Assembly: GCF_963678635.1 (NCBI RefSeq)
Contig: NC_087070.1
Span: 43,010,988 to 43,074,987 of the forward strand
Length of the DNA stretch: 64,000 bases
Direction of reading: 5' to 3'
Source of the DNA: Symsagittifera roscoffensis
Lineage: Eukaryota; Xenacoelomorpha; Acoela; Convolutidae
In this document: in pieces, positions 53,219 to 64,000 of the stretch
Numbering within the stretch: position 1 is the first letter of the stretch
Layout: every line of letters starts with the position of its first letter
Program-made: the position numbers and the translations under genes
The notes under the pieces: generated by a model
Database searches by the model: none
The model's input: only the letters and a program-made list of their open reading frames with translations
Told to the model about the DNA's origin: nothing

Positions 53219-54945
53219 GTTAGTTGGAATCGATCCGGTGTCCTTTTGGACCAAACCCCTCCCCCCTTCCCAATGCAGTGTGTGCGTGTTTGTGTTTGGG
53301 TGAGGGTTTTGACATGATTCTAAGCTGGAATTGTCAACCAATCAGAAGCGGGTAATTTTCATGCAGCGCTTAGCAAATTTAATCCGAATTAATGCTGGGT
53401 GGAAGATATTAACTTGGTCCAACTGGAAGGTGGATGTTAACTTGATCTGTCTTTTCTGGGGCTCAACGAAAAATGTTTTTGGCTCTTTGACAACTGCTCT
53501 AGAAAGCTTCAAAGTGATTTGCTGAAATTTGTACCACTTAATCAAAAACTACCCTGATTTTCAAACAGAAGCTATTAAACATTCTGGTAATTCTGGGCCG
53601 TATTGCAGAAAAAACCCTCAGATCTGTTTCTAGCCTTTTTGGCGGCTTTTTTATTTCAATGAAGAGCCCGAATGCGCTAAATTTCTCAACCAATCAACAA
53701 TCGCTGAGAGCGATTATCCAAAACTGACTTATTGTTCCGACTTTTGAAGAAATCGACGAAATATTTGTGCTCGGGGTGGTTTTTTTTCTTCAGATAAATT
53801 TCGACTTTGTCACAAACAACTTTTGAAAAGATTTTTTAATAGCATTCAAAAGGTATTGTTGTCCTCATTGAATGGAAGCGTTTGGTGTAATTTGGTGCCT
53901 CTATTATTTTGCTAAATGCATGGTATTTTTAATAGCATGAGGGGATGATTTTCAAAAAATATATATATATATATATATATATTTCAATTTTTTTTGAATT
54001 TTTGATCCTTTTTTCTAAAGTAAAAACTATACTCCCTGTAAAAGGTAGTCGGAACATCTAGGGCTTCGCCCTGATGTGAACAGTCTTGTTTTCTTGCTTT
54101 ATTTGTTCATTTTTAAGAAAACTGAATTATGATTGGCTTATACATGCTAGGTTTTTGGGCAGCCGCTGCATTAGTTTTGAGAGACTCTCCCATCATGCTT
54201 GTGTCAGGATGGAGCTCTTAATGTTTTACTTCAAAGAAAATTTTGAGAACATTTGAAAGTTTTCTTAAATTTTTTTAAACGTTTTTGGCTCTACAAGCAG
54301 TATCATGTAAATAATTGTTACGAAAAGAGGTGTTTTTGTAAAAAAAAAATGGCTTCTAGAACTGAAGTAGAAGTCTTTGCTCCCGCCCTGAGCACGTTTC
54401 TTTTTCCAGTTTTTTCCCATGCGTTGACGTAATATTAGGAGCAAATCAGCTGGAAAAAACGAAGACCACTACCATTTAACTTGTCTCAAACTAGTTTTTG
54501 AAAAATGAAACTTGTTTTTCTGTGATCTCAGCTTCTTCGATTAGTGAATTGGCTTTAATATGATTAAAATTGAAATTCATACATTATTTGGCTCCGGATT
54601 TTGCCGAACAAAACAGCAATCAACCCGAAAAAGGCAGTTTCAGAAAAGTCATTTTGTGATATAGTTATTAACATAATTTGGTGCTAAAATGCATGTTTTT
54701 TTCTCATTCAAAAAGATCATTTCACAATTCTCTTTGCTAATTTAGGCTTCTAAAGTACTGAGGTTATTCGATAATTTTTTAAATCGTTTTTTCTGTGCAA
54801 TGATCAAAACGATTTAAAAACAGCAAGTTGGATAATGGAACCTGATCTAAACTACATTTTATGATTGGATAATTTAGATATTTTACCAATGTAAAGTATT
54901 TAATATTAACCAATCATGATCCATCTAACTAACAACCCACTTATT
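53219..54945. other. Intron after exon 28
   Basis: Holds HINE-like copy D and otherwise AT-rich DNA with no recognisable feature. Confidence 0.6.
53730..54090 (+). mobile_element. HINE/Helentron-like element, copy D (361 bp)
   Basis: Starts ttattgttccgacttttgaa and ends cagtcttgtt with agtcggaac and hairpin agggcttcgccct. It is internally shorter and more diverged than A-C. It carries an (AT)n run at 53959-53982. Confidence 0.65.
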
Positions 54946-56499
54946 TGTAAGTGCTGAAGTTACTTGTAATTTCAGCACCAGAGAGATTTGAATTTAACTT
55001 AGAAATTAGTTGGACTCTCCCGAGCACTTCAGCAGCCGCAATAAACCAGTATACCCTAGATCTATTGAGCCTAGCAGAGACTAGTTAAACAACCTGAGAC
55101 TAGATAGTATAAGAGTAAGATTAGGATCGGTATTAGACTAAGAAGTTGCACGAATCTATCCGGCCGAAAATAAGATAGCGTGACGAGCAGACGGTGTACC
55201 CTATCCGAAATTACTCTATGAGTTAACCAACTCGGTCCTAACTCATCTGGTGCGACCATAAGTCTCGAACAAGACCTTAATAGCTTAGAATTAACCAAAA
55301 TAGATTAGAAATTAGACAAAAACATTTACAAAATGTTATACGACAATAATTTAATCGAAATGTCTCTACGACTCAATAGATCAGAGCCAATATTCCGAAC
55401 CATAACAGAACTACCCGGAATTGGAAGAAGACCTCGAACCAGAGACGACATACGACAAAGTAGAAACTTGCCATATAGCTATATGATAGTTAGGCAAAAA
55501 CCAGAACAAACTTTTATATTTAGAATACTACTGGCAATGAATTTAGATTTTCATTTGCAAACATAAAACCTTGAAGTTAATCTTCAAAATCATTTCAGGC
55601 GCTAAACAAAATTATTAATATACAATAACGATTGATAAAAAGATCTAAGATCGTTTTCCTAAAACTCTGCAGTAATATACAAAATATGTTTGAAAAATAT
55701 TTATTGAAAAATAAAAAATAAAAATTAGTAGCATGACAATAAATGGTTAGTAATCATAAATATTCCTGTTGTTCCAGCTCCATCACCTAAAACATAACAG
55801 CAATCATAAACCCACTAATATCATCAAAACACTAAATCTTTCCTTTACACACATTTAAAAATTTATTAAAACTTAAATTCACTTAATTTTAAAACCAGAT
55901 CATCAAGGCTTCTCCTTGGATCTTAAATCATTTTCTACTTAATTAAATTTCAAATTTGATCATCAAGGCTTATCCTTGGATCAAACAGAACAACTTTGTT
56001 CTCCCCCACCCACTTAATTAGTGTCTAACGACCTCAAACGTCGATTCACTACCCAACCCTTTCTAAAGACCTAAGACTAATAGAAATTTTTAAACAAAAC
56101 TAATCATTCAAATTAGGATAAATAGTGAAGAACTTCGGTTATTCATCCTTCACTTGACCCCCCCTCTTACCAGACCCAGGATAAATCTTAGACTTAGTAA
56201 GTTTAAAATAGTATCTAACGAACTACTCGCGTTCTAATTATACCTGAACCTTGTGGATCGATTTACTATTCTCCAACCCTTGAACACAATCACTACCCCT
56301 AAGTAAGATTAAGTAAGTTAACACCTTAACTTATACTAGCCACGAGAAAGTAAAAAATCATTCTTCGGAATCGATATACTTTTCTCTCCAACCCTGAACA
56401 AATAGACCCAGGTTAAGCTAACCAAAAAATCGTAAGAACTAACAGTTTAGGAAAATAGAAATCATTTAACAACCTTTTGCATCCGTCATCCTAAACCTT
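54946..56499 (+). other. Retrotransposon leader / probable 5' LTR region
   Basis: Base composition changes here to A/C-rich and G-poor on the + strand and stays so to the window end. A candidate LTR start is tgtaagtgctgaagttactt, which folds with ttcagcac. A gcaataaaccagtat segment (55039-55053) could hold a polyadenylation signal. Near-repeats gatcatcaaggcttctcctt (55912) and gatcatcaaggcttatcctt (55957) occur. A small frame (55333-55566, 77 codons) is of unknown meaning. LTR ends and primer-binding site cannot be fixed because the 3' LTR is outside the window. Confidence 0.5.
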
Positions 56500-56967
56500 A
56501 TGTCATTTAAAAACCTAGGAAATAAACAAACAATCGTTTTACACAATTGTGAAATAGATAACAAAAAATACGACCTTGTAATCACACCTCATACACAAAC
56601 AGTTGGATACATTCGAACAAAACGACAAACACTAAAAAGAAAAATAATAACGAAACAAAGACAAATAACACGAAAAAGATTTTCAAAAAATCGAAACGCA
56701 TTTTCAGAATCAGAAACCAACAGTTTAGACGAACTTTACAAACTAAAAGAATCAATAGATAAAAATTACCCACTTCACGATCAATTATATTTTTCTGACT
56801 CAGAAACAACTTCAAATTCATCAAAAAGAGGAAAAAGAAGAATAAAAAAGCAGTATAAACACAAACCAGTACATTTATACAATTGGAATCAACCAATTCG
56901 ACACATTAATAATTACATATTAACAGTCATCGAACGAAAAAATGAGCTCAACGCACACTCCAGGTGA
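56500..56967 (+). CDS. Retroelement small basic ORF (155 aa)
   Basis: Begins MSFKNLGNKQTIVLHNCEID. It is rich in Lys/Arg in the middle (KRQTLKRKIITKQRQITRKR) with a following Ser/Glu segment and a second basic cluster (SSKRGKRRIKKQYKHK). It ends overlapping the gag-pol ORF, which is in the +1 frame relative to it (ATG at 56942). It could be an N-terminal Gag-like nucleic-acid-binding protein or an accessory protein. It is not a family I recognise. Confidence 0.6.
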   Translation: MSFKNLGNKQTIVLHNCEIDNKKYDLVITPHTQTVGYIRTKRQTLKRKIITKQRQITRKRFSKNRNAFSESETNSLDELYKLKESIDKNYPLHDQLYFSDSETTSNSSKRGKRRIKKQYKHKPVHLYNWNQPIRHINNYILTVIERKNELNAHSR

Positions 56968-59900
56968 AGAAAGTCCAGATGATGATGAAATCTTTCTTTT
57001 TATAGTAGATGCAACCACTGATAGAGGACAGCATATATTTTGCAAAAATTTACTATTAAATTTATTTGAACCCGGAATTAGTCCATGTAAAACAGAGTTC
57101 CCAGATGTAAAAATCAAAAGACAAATCATAGACCACTACTTAAAAGATATATGCAACATAACACAACAGTATGGAATCTACTCCATAGAATTCACCTCAC
57201 CAAACCATAATAATAGAAAATATACAATTCAAACAGACGACCTTGATTTAGAATTTTCAAAAGTTTTTTCAGAATATATAAAAAGCATCCAATATCATAA
57301 CTCACAAAGAGCAAACTCCATATTCACCAATGAAGTTTTCGCAATAATATATAGTTATATTTCGATATTAGAAAACGAAATCCCAATAACAAATGTCTCA
57401 CCGACAGAAACATCTAAACATTTAAGAGTACGACATGAAATCACACTACTCTCTAGTTATTTAAACATCATTAAAGAAAATTTCACGAAAGACGACGTTT
57501 CACAACATACAAAACACGATCTACAAAAAATTTTGGCATGGTTCATAATAGATTATTTCACACACAATATTGATTTAATTGCACAAGCAAGAAAAAATTT
57601 TAGACCCCAAAACTCGTACGATGATACCGCTATCACAGAACAATCAGATTATGTTTGGGACCCCGAATGGTCTCATCCCGCATTTATAAGCTTCCCACAA
57701 ACAATCTCAAGTCAAGCAATAAGTACGATATCTTACATAAGAGATTATGTAAAAGTAATACCATTAACCATTGATGCAACACCATTAAACTATAATACAT
57801 TTTTGCCCGATACACAAAATAATAGTTTAAACTCTACAGTTATACACAATGAAAACCTCAATGGAACTAGGAATCTTACTCAACAAGATATCCAGACACC
57901 ATCACACTTCATAAATGAAGAAATTGTACACACAACAACTACACAACAAAGTATTTCACCAATACGCCCAAATTTAACAACACCAAGAAAAACAAATCCT
58001 TCACAAACACAGGTAACCTTACAATCAACCGTTAAACCTTCGGTTGCCCCTAAATATTCACATATGGATTACCAAACATACAGACCCATGACAATACCAT
58101 CAAAAACACGCAAAACATTCACTAGAAACAACTTTACAGACCATAATTATAATTATACACATCCATCAAAAACATATAACCAACCACAAAGAAATTTTAA
58201 CCAATATACAAGATCTCGAAATTGGGATAACCCAATGACCCAATCTAATTCAATAAATTTCCAAACAAATCCTCCACAGGATCACAGTGAAAATTACCCA
58301 TTTTTTCAACAAAATAAAAATAAAAAACAGACATCTTATCAAATGGATTATTTATCCTCAGATGATGATTTCTTACAACCAGATATATTTGCACCAAATA
58401 CTCAAGAATATCGTAGACAAGGAATACAGAGAACACGTACAAATCATAGAAATTTTTCTCCACAACCAATAGATGCACAACATCAACAACCAATTCAACA
58501 ACAAAATCTAATTAATACACAATCTTTTCAACCAATTCAACAACAAAATCCAATGACTGCACACTCGTATCAACCATCACAAATGCAAAATGAAATACCA
58601 CTCCCATATTATCTCCAACAACATGAAATAACAAGAAACCAACTTTCAAATTTTTCTCAAATGCCAAATGCAGCAGAATCATTACAAATGACAATGAATC
58701 CATACCTTATGGGTGGATCATCAATAACATCAAACAAACCTTTAATGGTTTTCACAGGAACAGACCCTGAATACTCTGTAGAAGATTATTTAAATGCAGT
58801 AACAGCAAACCTGATTTTAAATATTGGACCTGAACCAATAAATACGCCACTACATCAAAATTGGATACATCGACGCACAGCGTTAATACAAACAACCTTA
58901 GATGGCGCAGCCCAAAAATGGTTTTCAGTACTACCTCTAGAAATAAAATCAAACTGGAAAAGGTTTACACAGGAATTTTCAAAAATGTTTGACTCCGAAA
59001 GAAACAAACAACAACAAAGAGTTTTATGTAATGAAATTCGCAGATTACCAAACGAAACCATCAAGCAAATAGCAGTACGAATCGAAACACTAGTTCGAAA
59101 AGCATATTCATTAAATACACATGACTATAAAAACACAAAGATGACAGAAATCTTAATGATGACCTTAACACCACAATTAAGGAAAATAGCAATAAAAAAG
59201 AGAGCATCCCATCCTTCTTCAATTCGAGAACCCGATTTAGATTTTCGAAAACTAGTAGACAAATTAGAACAAGCAGAAATCACGATGAAACTAGAAGAAA
59301 CGGAAAATCTGAAATTACAATACGTTAATAGAATTGAAACGACTCCCACTAATATTAATAATATACAGGAATCAGAGACAGACCTCGTTGAAAAAATCAC
59401 TGAAATACTCAATATTTACGAAAAGAACCCGAACTTTAAAGGCAAACCATCTTTCAAAAAATGGTGTAATTATTGCCGACGATACGGACATAGTATTTCC
59501 GAATGTAGACAAAAACAGCAAGACAATCAAAATAAACCTCAAAAATATAAAGAACCAAATAAATCATTCTATCAATACATGAAAAAAGATCAAAATCTAC
59601 CGAACAAAACAGTTTACAGCAACAACAGTTCAGGAAAACCACTCCCGAACAATACAAATTATACAAGAAATCAATCACCATATAACTCAAGTTATAGAGG
59701 AAGATCACCAGAACGAAGAAACACGAATAATTCATCACAAAATCACTACAATAGACCAAATAGTCGAAATAACTACTCCAGATCAAATTCAAATACACAA
59801 CGATTTGTTTCTAGATCTAATTCCCAATCAAGAAATAACTACTATCCAAACAACCAATCACGAAATTCATCATACAATAGGAATAGAAACTACTCCTATA

Positions 59901-62900
59901 ATCGAAATAGAAGTTATTCAAACAACCGAAACCAGAATTACCCGAACAATCAATCAAGGAATAACTCATATAATAGATCGAACTATAACAGACCAAACAA
60001 TAATTACCAAAACAGATCGCGAAATAATTCACAAAATCGACACTCAAGTTATAATAATCGTTATAGAAATTATTCCCAATCACCACACCGGAATAATAAT
60101 AACTATAATAATTCTAATAATCGCCACAGAAGTAGTACACCTAAACATCAAAGACAAATCAATCAAGTACAGTCAAATCCAGAAACAACATCAGACCCTC
60201 CAGGTATTGATGACACAGTAACTGATACGTTACAACTCAATCAAATAAACTGTACATCATCAGATTCAGAAAGTGATACTGAAAACACTCTTTCTATCAA
60301 TATGATAAAAGTCGAAAATGACTATGAATCTGTCATATATGAACAACCCTTTCCATCACACATATATGAAAATCAATCAGAATTTCTTCAAAATTATTAC
60401 ACTACACCCATAAATTCCACACCAACGACGCAAGAAACAAACGAGATTAACACTACAGATCAAACCAATAAAAATACCAAAACAAAATGCTTGAATACAA
60501 ACCACATTTATCAAAATATACAAAAAGAACAACCCAAAGAAAAAATTTGGACAATACCATTTCTCTTAGAAAGCCCAAGAAATAAAGAATTTCAACCACC
60601 AGACCTTGAAATAGATTTTTTAATTGATTCAGGAGCAGAATCAAACATAATAAACATCCCCACATGGAATGAAATAAAAACTTTACACCCAAAGCTAACA
60701 CCTCTTGAAACCTCCAGTAAGTTAGCAACAGCACAAGGATCAACATTGATAAACTACGGAAAAATCCAATTATTTCTCCTCCCCACCAGAACAATGGAAC
60801 AAAGCAAAATTTTAAATAAGCCATTTAAACAAATATTCCATATCACTGACATTAAATATAATATCATTGGAATACCATTTATTTCGAAGTATATACCAAC
60901 AATTAACATACTAAATAGTAAAATATTAATCAAAGATAAATATACAAAAACAAAAGAAACATCCTTAACATTTTTTCAAAGATTAAATAAACAACCACCA
61001 TTCTTTTCAAAATTCTACCCGATATTTAACCAACAAAGAAAACACCTAAAACCACTATCAGGAAATATCTATAATTTTTCAATCAAACAAGTTCACCAAT
61101 ATGATAAAGAACAAAACAAACAAAAATTCTATATGTCAGAATTTGAATTCAAACCTATTCACAAATTTTTCAAAATCACAATCTCATCCATAAAATATTT
61201 GAAAAATTCGAATTCCGATATCATTTCCTTACATGTCTATAACAACACACCTTACCAAGTAACATTACCTTTAGGACTTTTAGGATATTGTGAAACCAAC
61301 GCTACAATATCACCAATACACGAAAAAGCCTATCGCGTAAATAATATACTCCAATTACTAGATATTTGCCAATCTACAATTCTTAATGAAGAATTATCTA
61401 TAAATAATATAATAAGTAACGAAAACAGAAATACGGATTATTTCACAAAAACTCCATATTTCAAACCTACATTCAACATAAGTAACTACACAGAGGACCA
61501 ACAAAAATTTTTAACAATGTTTAATTTCCAACATTCACAAATAACACAAGACGAATTCGAAAAATTAGCCAAACAGCTAATTAAATATTCATCAGTCTAT
61601 GCAACATCAAAATTCGATGTTGGAAAAATCAGTTCATCACTACATCTCCCGTTAAAACCAGACGCAGTTTTCAAAAAACAGAGAGCAAGTAAAGTACCAA
61701 TTCACTTACATGATAAAGTGAACAGATTACTCGATATTTTAGAACAATACAACATTATATCACCAGTTAATAAAGAAGAACAACCAAAAGGCAACACATT
61801 TATCAACCCCGTTATCATTCTAGCTAAAGGAGAATCATTAAAAATCGTTCTCGACGCTAGATACCTCAATTCACTCATAGATGAATCAAAATGTAATTGG
61901 CCCATTGAACCAATACAAGTTATTTTAACAAAAATAAACGGCAAATACTTTACAACCGCCGATATGAATAGTGCATACAATCAAATGCCACTAGATGAAC
62001 AATCACGACGTTTAACACAATTTGTTATCGGAAACCAACAATATGAATTCAACCGCTTATTCTATGGAATATCCATAGGACCAGCAGCATTTTCAGCTTT
62101 TATGAGCAAAATTTTTAGACCACTGATACTCAAGAAAAACGCAATCACCTATTTAGACGATGTTTTTATGCAATCACAAACAAAAGACGAGATGTTCAAT
62201 GTTTTAGAAAAATATCACCAAATACTTCAGAACGAAAATCTGAAGGCCGCCCCCGATAAATCACACTTCTTTTTGACAAGAGTTAAATTCTTAGGACATA
62301 ATATAGAAAGAAAAACAATCACTCCATTGAAATCACGCATTGATGCTATTCAAAAACTTCAACCACCAACAAATAAAAAGAAAATCCAAGAATTTCTTGG
62401 AATGTTAAACTTTTTAAGTAAATATGTTTATAAAATGCAATTATATCTACGACCATTTTATAACATCCTTAGACAACAAAATAATTTTGAATGGAACACA
62501 AAACATCAAACACGATTTGAAGAAGTAAAGAAACTTTTAACAGAACAAATTTCAAACACAATTCCAGATTCAAATCAACCATTTTATGCAATGTGCGATG
62601 CTTCGAACTTTGGCATCGGTGCAGCACTATTACAATCACATAATGGTACAAATAAAATGAACCTCATATCAGCAAATTCTCGATTATTCACTCAAGCAGA
62701 GCTACGACTCTCAACTCTAATGAGAGAATGTACAGCCATAATATATACACTGACAGAATATGAATTTCTGATACTTGGATCAAAACATCCAACAGTTCTA
62801 TTCACAGACCATAAACCAATCATCTTTCTCTTTACACAAAAATCTAACCCAAACCACCGAGTTTACAGATTTCAACTAATTCTAATGAAATTCCCAAACT

Positions 62901-64000
62901 TACATATAGTTTGGACTGCAGGAAAAAATCTTGCATTACCAGACACCTTAAGTCGAAATACACCACCTGAATTACTTACACGAAAAACAACAGTTGAAAT
63001 ACCCAAAAACATAAAATTCTATCTTGCAGAAAACGAAACATCACCCCGATTGGAATGCAAATATGCAGTAAAAACTGATATTGAACAATCACAAATAAAT
63101 AGTTTACAACATTTCCCACTTTATTTAGATTGTCAAAATAATCATTATGAAGTTGATTTACTTGGAACATCAACTTTCAAACCAATCCCATATTCTCAAT
63201 GGATAAAAAATAACACCCAACAAAAACGAACAAAACAACACCCGCCTAAAAAAGACCATTTTCCACTAATTGAAAAAGAAGATTTAACTGATAAAATAAA
63301 TTTATCAGGACCACAAACAAATGATTCAAAATACACAATAAATCAAGTTTTTGACCTCCATGACCCACTTGATACAATACCTTTATCTAAATTAGAAATC
63401 GAAAACATTTTTCTCCCCCCAACAGAAACAATTACAATTTCAACACTGAAACAATATCAAAACCTTGACCCAGTAATTCGACAACTGAAATCATGGCACA
63501 AATATAAAACTAAACCTATCAAAGCAGATTCAACCATTCTAGGAAACAAAACACTCCTCCGATACTTTCGCAAATTTAACAACACAACCATTAACGAAAA
63601 TACAGACCTTTTAGAGTATAACCTGAATGAATCTACAGTTCCATGTCTCCCTTTAAGTATGATTCTTATAGCTTTTAATATTTCACATACACAAAATATT
63701 AAAGGACACTCTGGATCAGAAAAAACATATTCAAATTTTATACAAAACTTTTATTTCCCAAATGCACCAATTTGGATAAAAGTACTATGCAATGACTGTA
63801 TAGTATGTCAACTAAATAAACCTTGCCCAAATCAAAAACAAATAGCAGAAAAACAAGATTTTAAAGGACAAAGTTTGTACTTTAATCATCGTATCTCATT
63901 TGATACTAAAGGACCAATTTCACCCTCATCAGAAGGAAACTCCTACATTATGGTAATTGTTGACGCATTTACACATTATGTAGCACTTAACCCAGTACCA
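56942..64000 (+). CDS. Ty3/gypsy gag-pol polyprotein (3' end outside window)
   Basis: One uninterrupted frame of at least 2,352 codons from ATG 56942; the frame is open upstream only to 56924. In order: a long N-terminal region (residues 1-600) without known domain; a Ty3-type capsid domain (about 603-785, with W.....L...A..WF); a CX2CX4HX4C zinc knuckle (C842, C845, H850, C855); an Asn/Arg/Ser/Tyr-rich tract (about 880-1080); an aspartic protease with DSG at 1229; reverse transcriptase with catalytic D1674 and YLDD 1737-1740; RNase H (D1886, TDHK with D1956); and the integrase zinc finger (H2249, H2256, C2283, C2286) and first catalytic Asp (2321). It is sense-oriented relative to the cadherin gene. 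RT before integrase places it in Ty3/gypsy (Metaviridae). No stop or frameshift is seen, so it may be a young copy. Confidence 0.93.
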   Translation, partial: MSSTHTPGEESPDDDEIFLFIVDATTDRGQHIFCKNLLLNLFEPGISPCKTEFPDVKIKRQIIDHYLKDICNITQQYGIYSIEFTSPNHNNRKYTIQTDDLDLEFSKVFSEYIKSIQYHNSQRANSIFTNEVFAIIYSYISILENEIPITNVSPTETSKHLRVRHEITLLSSYLNIIKENFTKDDVSQHTKHDLQKILAWFIIDYFTHNIDLIAQARKNFRPQNSYDDTAITEQSDYVWDPEWSHPAFISFPQTISSQAISTISYIRDYVKVIPLTIDATPLNYNTFLPDTQNNSLNSTVIHNENLNGTRNLTQQDIQTPSHFINEEIVHTTTTQQSISPIRPNLTTPRKTNPSQTQVTLQSTVKPSVAPKYSHMDYQTYRPMTIPSKTRKTFTRNNFTDHNYNYTHPSKTYNQPQRNFNQYTRSRNWDNPMTQSNSINFQTNPPQDHSENYPFFQQNKNKKQTSYQMDYLSSDDDFLQPDIFAPNTQEYRRQGIQRTRTNHRNFSPQPIDAQHQQPIQQQNLINTQSFQPIQQQNPMTAHSYQPSQMQNEIPLPYYLQQHEITRNQLSNFSQMPNAAESLQMTMNPYLMGGSSITSNKPLMVFTGTDPEYSVEDYLNAVTANLILNIGPEPINTPLHQNWIHRRTALIQTTLDGAAQKWFSVLPLEIKSNWKRFTQEFSKMFDSERNKQQQRVLCNEIRRLPNETIKQIAVRIETLVRKAYSLNTHDYKNTKMTEILMMTLTPQLRKIAIKKRASHPSSIREPDLDFRKLVDKLEQAEITMKLEETENLKLQYVNRIETTPTNINNIQESETDLVEKITEILNIYEKNPNFKGKPSFKKWCNYCRRYGHSISECRQKQQDNQNKPQKYKEPNKSFYQYMKKDQNLPNKTVYSNNSSGKPLPNNTNYTRNQSPYNSSYRGRSPERRNTNNSSQNHYNRPNSRNNYSRSNSNTQRFVSRSNSQSRNNYYPNNQSRNSSYNRNRNYSYNRNRSYSNNRNQNYPNNQSRNNSYNRSNYNRPNNNYQNRSRNNSQNRHSSYNNRYRNYSQSPHRNNNNYNNSNNRHRSSTPKHQRQINQVQSNPETTSDPPGIDDTVTDTLQLNQINCTSSDSESDTENTLSINMIKVENDYESVIYEQPFPSHIYENQSEFLQNYYTTPINSTPTTQETNEINTTDQTNKNTKTKCLNTNHIYQNIQKEQPKEKIWTIPFLLESPRNKEFQPPDLEIDFLIDSGAESNIINIPTWNEIKTLHPKLTPLETSSKLATAQGSTLINYGKIQLFLLPTRTMEQSKILNKPFKQIFHITDIKYNIIGIPFISKYIPTINILNSKILIKDKYTKTKETSLTFFQRLNKQPPFFSKFYPIFNQQRKHLKPLSGNIYNFSIKQVHQYDKEQNKQKFYMSEFEFKPIHKFFKITISSIKYLKNSNSDIISLHVYNNTPYQVTLPLGLLGYCETNATISPIHEKAYRVNNILQLLDICQSTILNEELSINNIISNENRNTDYFTKTPYFKPTFNISNYTEDQQKFLTMFNFQHSQITQDEFEKLAKQLIKYSSVYATSKFDVGKISSSLHLPLKPDAVFKKQRASKVPIHLHDKVNRLLDILEQYNIISPVNKEEQPKGNTFINPVIILAKGESLKIVLDARYLNSLIDESKCNWPIEPIQVILTKINGKYFTTADMNSAYNQMPLDEQSRRLTQFVIGNQQYEFNRLFYGISIGPAAFSAFMSKIFRPLILKKNAITYLDDVFMQSQTKDEMFNVLEKYHQILQNENLKAAPDKSHFFLTRVKFLGHNIERKTITPLKSRIDAIQKLQPPTNKKKIQEFLGMLNFLSKYVYKMQLYLRPFYNILRQQNNFEWNTKHQTRFEEVKKLLTEQISNTIPDSNQPFYAMCDASNFGIGAALLQSHNGTNKMNLISANSRLFTQAELRLSTLMRECTAIIYTLTEYEFLILGSKHPTVLFTDHKPIIFLFTQKSNPNHRVYRFQLILMKFPNLHIVWTAGKNLALPDTLSRNTPPELLTRKTTVEIPKNIKFYLAENETSPRLECKYAVKTDIEQSQINSLQHFPLYLDCQNNHYEVDLLGTSTFKPIPYSQWIKNNTQQKRTKQHPPKKDHFPLIEKEDLTDKINLSGPQTNDSKYTINQVFDLHDPLDTIPLSKLEIENIFLPPTETITISTLKQYQNLDPVIRQLKSWHKYKTKPIKADSTILGNKTLLRYFRKFNNTTINENTDLLEYNLNESTVPCLPLSMILIAFNISHTQNIKGHSGSEKTYSNFIQNFYFPNAPIWIKVLCNDCIVCQLNKPCPNQKQIAEKQDFKGQSLYFNHRISFDTKGPISPSSEGNSYIMVIVDAFTHYVALNPVP

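Noticed and set aside
55333-55566. 77-codon frame in the retroelement leader
   Set aside because: There is no recognisable domain. Leaders of LTR elements often contain short frames by chance, so it is mentioned only in the leader entry.
56582-63173. Many minus-strand open frames across the retroelement, some hydrophobic
   Set aside because: They are shadows of the A-rich gag-pol frame; the plus-strand frame has all pol catalytic motifs.

Overview
The window is animal genomic DNA, AT-rich and intron-dense, with metazoan cadherin repeats, GT-AG introns and many transposon relics. A marine invertebrate is plausible, but I cannot name the species. No prokaryotic features, rRNA genes, stand-alone tRNA genes or CRISPR arrays were seen.

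Positions 628-53218 (+ strand) hold an internal part of one very large cadherin-superfamily gene (Fat/Dachsous-like extracellular region). I could place 28 exons with GT-AG junctions. Their phases join into one open frame of about 2,252 codons with about 20 cadherin repeats. The start, the membrane anchor and the cytoplasmic tail lie outside the window or were not found. Exons 4 and 10 are long and carry several repeats each; most others are 60-300 bp. Introns range from about 200 bp to 6.7 kb.

The 6.7-kb intron 14 contains a nested gene on the opposite strand (20767 down to 19614). Two exons encode a predicted 156-residue secreted precursor with a signal peptide, a hydrophilic Cys-free spacer and a C-terminal domain with eight cysteines. 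It matches no family I recognise and is the best candidate for something undescribed.

The other introns hold mobile-element debris: five copies of a Helentron/HINE-like element, a hAT-type MITE family (two copies with near-perfect 8-bp target duplications), several other inverted-repeat elements, a tRNA-headed SINE family, a decayed Ty3/gypsy pol, and a ~92-bp satellite of about 25 units (43990-46285). The satellite unit resembles the interior of the hAT MITE beside it. Four introns contain extra, usually truncated copies of the edge of a neighbouring cadherin exon.

From about 54.9 kb to the right edge lies a Ty3/gypsy LTR retrotransposon in sense orientation. It has a long leader, a 155-residue basic ORF, and an overlapping uninterrupted gag-pol ORF of at least 2,352 codons. 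That ORF carries capsid, zinc knuckle, an Asn/Arg/Ser-rich tract, protease, RT, RNase H and the start of integrase, where the window ends. Whether the cadherin gene resumes beyond it cannot be told.
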